Assembly: GCF_000718025.1 (NCBI RefSeq)
Contig: NZ_JODS01000027.1
Span: 33,443-97,442, forward strand
DNA length: 64,000 nt
Direction of reading: 5' to 3'
Source of the DNA: Kitasatospora purpeofusca
GTDB lineage: Bacteria > Actinomycetota > Actinomycetes > Streptomycetales > Streptomycetaceae
Shown: in pieces, positions 57,625 through 64,000 of the stretch
Layout of the letters: each line of letters opens with the position of its first letter
Numbering within the stretch: the first letter of the stretch is position 1
The notes under the pieces: model-generated
Told to the model about the DNA's origin: nothing
The model's database searches: none
The model's input: the letters and a program-made list of their open reading frames with translations, nothing else
Position numbers and translations under genes: made by a program

Positions 57625-59778
57625 TCAGCCGATGGCGACGTCGTCGAGGAGGAAGACGGTCGTCAGGTAGGGGTCCTCGGCGCCGGCGAACTCGAGCTTC
57701 ACGTTCTGCCCCTTGTAGGAGGACAGGTCGACGGTCTTCTGGAGGTACGCGGAGCCGGCGTTGGCGTTGGAGTAGGTGGCCAGCGTGGTGCCGTTGACGT
57801 TGACCTTGAGGGTGTCGTAGGCGGTGGCGCCGGACTCCTGGGTGCTGACCTTCAGCCAGAAGGTGAGCTTGGGGCTGCCGACGGAGGGGACCGCGATGTT
57901 CGCCTGGGAGAGGGACTCGGTGGCGGAGGTGCCGTAGCCCATCATCGCGGCGTACCAGGAGCCGCCGTGGGAGGGCTGCAGGGTGGAGCTGGTGATGTCG
58001 TCGGCGCTCTGGGTCCAGCCGGCGGTGCCCTGTTCGAAGCCGCCGTTGGTCAGGGCATTGCCGCTCGGACTCGGGCTGCCGGTCGGCGTGGAGGTGGGGG
58101 TCGGCGTGGGGGTCGGGGTGCCGGGGTCGGGCAGTGCGGTGCCGACGCTGACGGCCGCCCACGCCTTGGAGACGAGGTACCGCTCCTGGGAGTTGGTGCC
58201 GTACAGGTCGGCGGCGGCCTGCAGGGTGGCGGTGCGGGCCGAGGCGTAGCTGGTGGTGGAGGTCATGTAGGCGGTCAGTGCGCGGTACCAGACGGCTGCG
58301 GCCTTGTCCTTGCCGATGCCGGTGAAGGTGTCGTTGTTGCAGGTGGTGCCGTTGTGCGCGCGTCCGCCGATGGTCTTGGCACCGGTGCCCTCGGACGCCA
58401 GGTAGAAGAAGTGGTTGGCGATGCCGGAGGAGTAGTGGACGTCGACCGTTCCGGCGCTGGAGGTCCAGCAGCCGAGGCTGTTGCCGTCGGAGGCGGGGTT
58501 GTCCATCCGGCGCAGGGAGCCGTTGGGCATGTTGAGCTTCTCGCCGATGTAGTAGTCACCGGGGTCGTTGCTGTTGCCGGCGTAGAACTCGACCATGGTG
58601 CCGAAGATGTCGCTCGTGGCCTCGTTGAGGCCGCCGGACTCGCCGGAGTAGTTGAGGTTCGCCGTGGCGGCGGTGACGCCGTGGCTCATCTCGTGGCCGG
58701 CCACGTCGACGGCGGTGACGGGGGTGTTGCCGTTCTGCGAGGAGCCGTCGCCGAAGTACATGCAGAAGCAGTTGTCGTCGTAGAAGGCGTTCACCAGCTG
58801 GTTGTCCACGTGCACGTACGCGGGGGCGCCGCGGCCGTCGTTGCGTATGCCGGAGCGGTTGAAGGCGCTCTTGTAGAAGTCCCAGGTCTTCGCCAAGCCG
58901 TAGGAAGCGTCGACGGCGGCGCTCTCGCGGCTGGAGGCGGTGCCGTTGCCCCAGGTGTTGGTGGTCCTGGCGAAGGCGCGGGCGTTCTGCCTCGGGTTGG
59001 ACTGCGGGCTGTTGTAGGCGTCGTAGACGATGGTGCCGCCGTGGGAGGCGTCGGTGAGGGTGTAGCCGGAGGCGGTCTGGGTGGTCTCGATGGAGACCTG
59101 GCCGACGGTGACGCCGTTGCCGGTGCCACCGATGCCCTGGTGCAGCTCGTACTGGTCCAGCGGCGCGCCGCTGCCCGCGTCCACGATCACCGCCTCGCGC
59201 GAGCCGGCCCCCGCCTCGCCGTCGCCGGTGACGGTCGAGCGGTAGGCCAGCACGGGGACCTTGCCGACCGCGTACACCACCAGGGTGCTGCCGTCCGCGC
59301 CGTCGGTCTTGGCGTTCTTGACGTGCTTGGCGTGCCGGACGGCCGCGGCCGAGGCTTCGCCCGCGCTCAGCTTCGGCGTCACCGCCGCCACCTTGATCGC
59401 GCCTCGGTGGGCCTGGTCGGAGCCGGAGGCCTTGCCGTTCTTGTCGTAGTGGACGACCAGGTCGCCGCCTATGACGGGCAGGCCGCGGTAGGTGCGGTCG
59501 TAGCGAACGTGCCGGGCACCGTCGGTGTCTGTCAGCACGTCCTTCGCCGCCAGGCGCTCGTCGGGGCCGAAGCCGAGCGACTTCGCGACGGTGTCGGCCT
59601 CCCGGTCGGCGGTGCGTATCGCCTCGGCGCGGACGTCGGCGGCCATCGCGCGGAGCCCCGCGCCGGGGCGGGCGGTGGGTGAGTCGGCGGCCGCGGTGGA
59701 CTGCGTGACCACCACGGTCACGGTGCCCAGGGCAAGGGCCGCTGCGACGGCGGCCGCCAGAGTGTTCTTGCGGGACAT
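57625..59778 (-). CDS. Secreted M4 (thermolysin-family) metalloprotease with C-terminal accessory domain
   Basis: This is a 717-residue preproprotein. A signal peptide (LAAAVAAALALGTVTVVVTQ) and a propeptide with FTP/PepSY features (to about residue 215) precede the M4 domain. Zinc ligands are His362 and His366 in HEMSH and Glu386 in GGLNEATSD; the downstream catalytic His sits in DVHYSSGIANHFF. A PTPTPTPTSTPTGSPSPS linker near residue 548 leads to a beta-sandwich domain of about 150 residues (NALTNGGFEQGTAGWTQSAD), similar to carbohydrate- or protein-binding domains. GGGAGGAAT supports the ATG. It is an extracellular protease for protein scavenging. It is divergent from a LAL regulator that may control it. 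Confidence 0.95.
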   Translation of the reverse strand: MSRKNTLAAAVAAALALGTVTVVVTQSTAAADSPTARPGAGLRAMAADVRAEAIRTADREADTVAKSLGFGPDERLAAKDVLTDTDGARHVRYDRTYRGLPVIGGDLVVHYDKNGKASGSDQAHRGAIKVAAVTPKLSAGEASAAAVRHAKHVKNAKTDGADGSTLVVYAVGKVPVLAYRSTVTGDGEAGAGSREAVIVDAGSGAPLDQYELHQGIGGTGNGVTVGQVSIETTQTASGYTLTDASHGGTIVYDAYNSPQSNPRQNARAFARTTNTWGNGTASSRESAAVDASYGLAKTWDFYKSAFNRSGIRNDGRGAPAYVHVDNQLVNAFYDDNCFCMYFGDGSSQNGNTPVTAVDVAGHEMSHGVTAATANLNYSGESGGLNEATSDIFGTMVEFYAGNSNDPGDYYIGEKLNMPNGSLRRMDNPASDGNSLGCWTSSAGTVDVHYSSGIANHFFYLASEGTGAKTIGGRAHNGTTCNNDTFTGIGKDKAAAVWYRALTAYMTSTTSYASARTATLQAAADLYGTNSQERYLVSKAWAAVSVGTALPDPGTPTPTPTPTSTPTGSPSPSGNALTNGGFEQGTAGWTQSADDITSSTLQPSHGGSWYAAMMGYGTSATESLSQANIAVPSVGSPKLTFWLKVSTQESGATAYDTLKVNVNGTTLATYSNANAGSAYLQKTVDLSSYKGQNVKLEFAGAEDPYLTTVFLLDDVAIG

Positions 59779-59962
59779 GACATTCCTCCCGCCGAGCTGG
59801 GGTTGAGGGGGTGAGGGCAGCCGGACGCCATGGGTGGGGAGCGTCCGGCAACCGGAGAACAGCTCGACTGTGGCGATGAGGCTAGGGAAGACCGAGGGCG
59901 GCCGAAATCAGGGGAAACCCTTGTCCTGGACCGCGGCGGTACCGGGGTCGCACGATGGCCCG

Positions 59963-62689
59963 ATGCAAGACTCCGCGACGTGGTTCACTGGGCTTCGGCA
60001 AACGCATGGCACCGCGCCGTCCATCGCGCCCGACGACCTGGGCGGCATCCGCCGGGTGGTGCTGTTCGGGCCGCCCGGCATCGGCAAGACCACCGCCGCC
60101 GGCGCGCTGGCGCGCCGGTCGGGCCGCCCCGTGCTGCGGCTGGCCCCCGGCCCGCAGGACGCCGACATCCCGTACACCGGACTGCTCGAACTCGCGCTCG
60201 CTCTCCAACCACTTCGGGCCGCAAGGGAGTTGGCGGACGCACTGGACGAGGCCGGCACAGGACCGACCTCGCCGCACGGCAGCGCCCTGGCCCTGCGGCT
60301 ACGCCGGCTGACCGCCACGGTGCTGCGGGAGGCGCCACCGGTGATGCTGGTGGTGGACAACACCCAGTGGCTGGACGAGGCCAGCACCGCTGTACTGGGC
60401 TGGGCCCTGCGGCAGGCCCCGGAGCTGCCCGCCATCGCCACCGAGCGCACATGGCGACCGGCGGCCGGCGGCCACTGGATCGACGAGGACGCGTACCCGG
60501 TGCGCGTCCCGGCGCTGTCGACCCACCAGATCGCCTCCCTCCTCTCCCCCCACCGGCCCGATCCGCACGCCGTCGCCCGGCTCCACACCCGCAGCGGCGG
60601 CAACCCCGCCCTGGCCCTGGCACTCGCCGAGGCTGGCATCCGCAGCGGCCAGGACGATCCGACCCTGCCCCCGGCGGCCCGCCGACTGCTCGGAGAGTGG
60701 CTCGAGACTGTGTCGCACGACGTGCGCGAACTGCTGACACTCGCCGCGCTCGACGACCGCCCCGACCGCGAACTGCTGGCCCGCCTCGCCGGTCCGGCCG
60801 CCGATCACCTGCTGGCCCAGGCCGAGACGGCCGCACTGATCGACCCCGGAGACGGCGACGGGCAGGTGCGCTTCACCGCCTCCGCGGTCGGCACCGAACT
60901 CGTCACCAGACTCCCGGGCACCGCGCGCCGCCTCCTGCACGCCCGCCTCGCCCAGGCCTGCCACGACCCCGCCCGCCGCGACCGCCACACCACTTTGGCC
61001 GCCGACACCGGCGACCCCCGCACCGCCCGGCACACCGCCCGCGACGCCGCCCGCGCCGCCGGCCACGCCCGGATGCGCGGCGAACACCCGCTGGCCGCCG
61101 AACTCTCCCTCCTCGCCGCCCAGCGCACCCCGCACGAGGACACCGGCCTGCTCACCGAACGGGCCCTGACCGCGGTGCGCGACGCCTCGCACTGCGGCGA
61201 CCTCCCCCGCGCCCGGGCCGCCACCCGCCTCGTCCTCGAACACGACACCAGCCCCGCCCAACGCGTCGGCGCCCTCCTGGCCCTGATAGACGCCAGCGGA
61301 CAGCACCTCCACAGCGCGGACGAACTGTTCGCCGCCGCGATCCACGAAACAGCTGGCCGACCGGACCTGACCGCACAGATCCTGCTCCGCCAAGCCATCT
61401 GGGCCAACGTCAACGAAGGCGCCCCCGAACAGGCCGCCGCCCTGGCCTCCCACGCCGCCGACCTCGCCCGCGCGGCCGACGACACCACCACCGCCGCCCT
61501 GGCCCTCACCATGCAGGCCCGCATCCAGCGCATCCTCGGCCACCCCGAAGCCCACACCACACTGGAGCGCGCGCTCTCCCTGCCACGCACCGCACCCGTC
61601 CCCGTCAACGCCACCCCGGAACACCTCGCCGCCCGCCACGCCCTCTTCGACGACCGCCCCGAACAGGCCCGCACCACGCTGCTGCCCCTACTCGTCCAGG
61701 CCCAGCGGACCGGGGACGTCGAGGCCACCGTGGACCTCCTGCGAAGCCTCGCCGAAACCGAACTGCGCACCGGACGCTGCGCCAAGGCCCTCGCCTACGC
61801 CCACCGAGCCCAGACCCTGTCCGACAACGCCGGCCTGTTCCCCGGCCCGGCCTGCTACACCTCCGCTCTCGTCGAGGGCACCGCCTTGCGCACCGACACC
61901 GCCCTGACCCACGCCCGCCGCGGCATCGACGCCTCCCGACACGAGGACAACAAGGTCTTCCTCTCCCGCAACCTCTACGCCCTCGGACACCTCCTGCTCG
62001 CCGCCGACCGCCCGAAGGAAGCCCTGGAGCCGCTGCAGGAGGTCCGCGCCCTGGAACAGCGCCAGCAGGTCCGCGACCCGTCCGTACTGCGCTGGCACGC
62101 CGATCTGGCCGAGGCCCTGCTCGCCGTCGGCCGCCCCGACGAGGCGGACGACCTGCTCACCGACACCCACCGCACCGCCACCGGCCTCGGCCGGACCTCC
62201 GTCCTGCCCGCCCTCGAACGCTCGCGGGCCCTGCTGGACGCAGCCCGCGGCCACTACGACACCGCCGCCCAACGCCTCACCGACGCAGCCGACCGCCTAC
62301 GCGACCTCCCGCTCGAACGAGGCCGCACCCTCCTGGCCCTCAGCCACACCGAACGCCGAGCCCGCCGCCGCGCCGGCGCCCGCACCGCCGCACAGAAAGC
62401 CGCCGACCTCTTCACCGCCCACGCAGCCCACCCCTGGGCCGACGCCGCCACCCACGCTCTCCACCGCCTGGAAACCAGCTCTGCGGACGCGGGTGCGCAC
62501 CCCCGCCTCACCGGCGCCGAAGAACGCTGCGCCCGCCTCGCCGCCGCCGGGGCCAGCAACCGGGACATCGCCGCGGCCCTGACTGTCAGCGTCAAAACCG
62601 TCGAGGCCACTCTCACCCGGATCTACCGCAAGCTCGACCTCCACTCCCGCGTCCAACTCGCCCACGCGATCACCCCGACCCCCGAATGA
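59963..62689 (+). CDS. LAL-type LuxR regulator with AAA ATPase domain
   Basis: This is a 908-residue protein if started at ATG 59963; the frame is open to 59834, and no strong ribosome-binding site decides. It has Walker A GPPGIGKTT (Lys42), a Walker B-like VMLVVDNTQWLDE, a long helical repeat region, and a complete C-terminal LuxR helix-turn-helix (LTGAEERCARLAAAGASNRD ... VSVKTVEATLTRIYRKLDL). It is divergent from the protease gene across a 184-nt spacer, so regulation of that gene is plausible. Its inducer is unknown. Confidence 0.9.
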   Translation: MQDSATWFTGLRQTHGTAPSIAPDDLGGIRRVVLFGPPGIGKTTAAGALARRSGRPVLRLAPGPQDADIPYTGLLELALALQPLRAARELADALDEAGTGPTSPHGSALALRLRRLTATVLREAPPVMLVVDNTQWLDEASTAVLGWALRQAPELPAIATERTWRPAAGGHWIDEDAYPVRVPALSTHQIASLLSPHRPDPHAVARLHTRSGGNPALALALAEAGIRSGQDDPTLPPAARRLLGEWLETVSHDVRELLTLAALDDRPDRELLARLAGPAADHLLAQAETAALIDPGDGDGQVRFTASAVGTELVTRLPGTARRLLHARLAQACHDPARRDRHTTLAADTGDPRTARHTARDAARAAGHARMRGEHPLAAELSLLAAQRTPHEDTGLLTERALTAVRDASHCGDLPRARAATRLVLEHDTSPAQRVGALLALIDASGQHLHSADELFAAAIHETAGRPDLTAQILLRQAIWANVNEGAPEQAAALASHAADLARAADDTTTAALALTMQARIQRILGHPEAHTTLERALSLPRTAPVPVNATPEHLAARHALFDDRPEQARTTLLPLLVQAQRTGDVEATVDLLRSLAETELRTGRCAKALAYAHRAQTLSDNAGLFPGPACYTSALVEGTALRTDTALTHARRGIDASRHEDNKVFLSRNLYALGHLLLAADRPKEALEPLQEVRALEQRQQVRDPSVLRWHADLAEALLAVGRPDEADDLLTDTHRTATGLGRTSVLPALERSRALLDAARGHYDTAAQRLTDAADRLRDLPLERGRTLLALSHTERRARRRAGARTAAQKAADLFTAHAAHPWADAATHALHRLETSSADAGAHPRLTGAEERCARLAAAGASNRDIAAALTVSVKTVEATLTRIYRKLDLHSRVQLAHAITPTPE

Positions 62690-62790
62690 CCGTCCGCCCC
62701 GCTTCATGCGCGTATCCCGCACCCACGGCTGCCGCTGGACCTGCCCCCGGCGCCCGTGGGTCGCGGAGGCGATGTCCTATTCTGTTGGGC

Positions 62791-63042
62791 ATGTCGAACC
62801 CTGACGGGCTGCTCGTCGACATCGCGGCGATGGTCGAGTCCGAGCACAGCAACCAGATGTCCCTGACCGTGGTGGTCCCCGGCGCGGTGATCACCGGCAG
62901 GCTCGCGCCGGTGTCCCTGTGGTGGGAGCGGGTGGCGGAGGTCCTCCAGACCTCGGAGCACCTGAAGCCGTTCGCCGCCCTCCCGGGGGCAGGCCGCTGG
63001 TCCGGGTGCCGTGGAGCCGTCGGCGGCCCCGGTCGGCGAGAC
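62791..63042 (+). pseudogene. Truncated GvpU-like gene
   Basis: The first about 65 residues (DGLLVDIAAMVESEHSNQMS then LTVVVPGAVITGRLAPVSLW) resemble GvpU-like gas-vesicle accessory proteins. After HLKPFAAL the frame turns into Gly/Arg-rich sequence and runs open through a 20-bp perfect hairpin (63043-63088) with no proper end. The 3' half of a normal gene is therefore missing or frameshifted. A TATTCT box 13 nt before the ATG suggests a leaderless start. The family call is tentative. Confidence 0.4.
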
Positions 63043-63088
63043 GACGGGTACTCCGCCCGGGGCCGATGCCCCGGGCGGAGTACCCGTC
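63043..63088. terminator. Perfect 20-bp inverted repeat
   Basis: The arms 63043-63062 and 63069-63088 match without error, with a 6-nt loop (CCGATG). It is the most stable hairpin in the window and can stop transcription in both directions, between the truncated plus-strand gene and the minus-strand MerR gene. Confidence 0.8.
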
Positions 63089-63291
63089 TCGGACCGGACC
63101 CGTCCCGGGCACCTGTCCGCGGCGGGGCCCGGCCCGGCCGCACCCTCCAGCCGCCACGTCCTGTGCCGTGTGCGGTGTCACCGTTCGGGGCGACCAGAGC
63201 GTGCAGCGCGAGGTCGCCCCGTCTTTCTGGCGCCTGCGGCGGGCGGCCGTACCACTGGAGGAGACTGCAGGCCGGGAGTTCTGCCGGTCCG

Positions 63292-63639
63292 TCAGGTGTC
63301 AGCGGCCGGTTCGTGGCCGTGCTGGGAGCGGCGGAGTTGCTCGTTGATGCGCAGGGCTTCTTCGAGTTGGTCCTCGAGGATGACGATGCGGCAGGCGGCT
63401 TCGACGGGGGTGCCCTGGTCGACGAGGTCGCGGGCGCGCATGGCGATCCGTAGTTGGTAGCGGGAGTAGCGCCGGTGTCCGCCCTCTGAACGCAGTGGGG
63501 TGATGAGGCCCTGGTCACCGAGGGCTCGCAGGAAACCGGGGGTGGTGCCGGTCATCTCGGCGGCCCGGCCCATGGTGTAGGCGGGGTAGTCGTCGTCGTC
63601 GAGTTTGTCGGGTGTGCCGGGGCTGGTCGTTGTAGTCAC
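63292..63639 (-). CDS. MerR-family transcriptional regulator
   Basis: This 115-residue protein starts at GTG with GAGAGG upstream. The MerR winged helix is TMGRAAEMTGTTPGFLRALG and LITPLRSEGGHRRYSRYQLR. A coiled-coil dimer helix follows (EAACRIVILEDQLEEALRIN). There is no C-terminal effector domain or Cys motif, so it is a minimal MerR of the kind common in streptomycete stress loci. Its target is probably near the right edge of the window. Confidence 0.9.
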   Translation of the reverse strand: MTTTTSPGTPDKLDDDDYPAYTMGRAAEMTGTTPGFLRALGDQGLITPLRSEGGHRRYSRYQLRIAMRARDLVDQGTPVEAACRIVILEDQLEEALRINEQLRRSQHGHEPAADT

Positions 63640-63914
63640 TGCACCTCTCTGGTTCTCGGGGAGAACGCGTCGAGGGGCCCCGAAGCCGTGTCGGCTCCGG
63701 GGCCCCGAAGGGGAACAACACCACCTACCGGCCTGGGCCGGTCCTCGGGTTCCGCACCGCCCCGGGGGAGGGGGTGTGCGGGGATCGCGTACGCGTGACC
63801 GGAAACCACCGTCCTTGCCTTGGGGTCTGCGGTGTCCGCCCGGGGTGAGACTTCATGGGCCGGGCGATATCGCATTGCCCCGTCTCCGCGGGCGGGCGGC
63901 CGGCGGTTCGGGGT
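63640..63914 (-). promoter_or_regulatory. MerR upstream region with internal hairpin
   Basis: No credible gene lies here. A near-perfect hairpin at about 63674-63706 (GGGGCCCCG/CGGGGCCCC outer arms) sits 35-70 nt before the MerR start and would be in its leader if transcription starts further up. It could act as an attenuator or as a terminator of upstream read-through. Confidence 0.4.
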
Positions 63915-63956
63915 GTTCCGTGCCGCTCCTCGGGGGGATCGGGAGCGGCACGGAAC
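63915..63956 (-). terminator. Perfect 15-bp hairpin after the right-edge gene
   Basis: The arms 63915-63929 and 63942-63956 are perfectly complementary, with a 12-nt loop. It lies 10 nt past the stop at 63967, which supports that stop as a real gene end. Confidence 0.75.
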
Positions 63957-63966
63957 GGTCCGGGGG

Positions 63967-64000
63967 TCAGGCCCGGATCTGCCTGCGGTCGCCGCTGTGG
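63967..64000 (-). CDS. 3' end of a gene running off the right edge
   Basis: Only the last residues are visible; in the frame closed by TGA they read HSGDRRQIRA. The strong terminator 10 nt beyond supports a gene end. The family cannot be told from this fragment. Confidence 0.5.
   Translation of the reverse strand, partial: HSGDRRQIRA

Noticed and set aside
57625..59778. M4 protease considered as a replacement for the T7 mycosin
   Set aside because: It has a standard signal peptide and propeptide, is a different protease class, and is about 13 kb from the T7 locus.
1..64000. tRNA or rRNA genes, insertion sequences, integrases, attachment sites
   Set aside because: I saw no cloverleaf-like genes, ribosomal sequence, transposase or integrase motifs in either strand.

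Overview
The window is a very high-GC actinomycete chromosome segment, most likely Streptomycetaceae (Streptomyces or Kitasatospora). Supporting signs are strong GC at third codon positions, many GTG starts, SARP and large ATP-binding LuxR regulators, an actinobacterial type VII secretion locus and secreted M4/ricin-lectin proteins. Genus-level assignment is inference.

Region 1 (1-15064) looks like a hypoxia/dormancy island. It holds a DevS/DosS-type GAF kinase (cut by the left edge), a DoxX-like membrane protein, a tandem universal stress protein, a complete fermentation module (adhE, pflB, pflA), a PLP-dependent decarboxylase and an HTH-flavin-type protein. Upstream of the stress protein, adhE and the decarboxylase there are similar GGG(A/C)CC(T/A)TCGG elements that resemble DevR/DosR boxes. 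Two genes here are chimeric. One short gene joins the start of a DevR-like receiver to the end of a zinc alcohol dehydrogenase. One large gene joins a complete SulP/STAS transporter to the C-terminal part of a xanthine-dehydrogenase-type molybdenum subunit. Both read as deletion scars, so the cognate response regulator may be lost from this stretch.

Region 2 (15543-21053) is an arsenic locus: arsO-like flavoprotein, arsR, an ArsN/phosphinothricin-type acetyltransferase, a TauE/SafE permease, a MIP channel, a second ArsR-type regulator and arsC. No ArsB or Acr3 pump is present in the window, so the channel and/or permease may provide the exit route.

Region 3 (21329-44711, all minus strand) is a type VII secretion locus. 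In transcription order it runs EccC, EccD, EccB, a Pro-rich protein with an ADP-ribosyltransferase-like C-terminus, a beta-helix/AAA+ EccA-like protein, two WXG100 proteins, two larger secreted-substrate-like proteins, an EspL/YbaB-like protein, an EspC-like protein and a 2071-residue multidomain effector candidate. EccE and the mycosin protease are not seen. A membrane-anchored ricin-type lectin is divergent from eccC.

Region 4 (46838-64000) is regulator-rich. It contains a LuxR protein with a receiver-like domain lacking its acidic residues, a small secreted protein, a LAL-type ATPase regulator, a hemerythrin protein with a small partner, a 1169-residue SARP/AfsR-type regulator, a secreted thermolysin-family protease divergent from another LAL regulator, a truncated GvpU-like gene, a MerR regulator and the end of one more gene at the right edge. 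Several long perfect hairpins mark operon ends.
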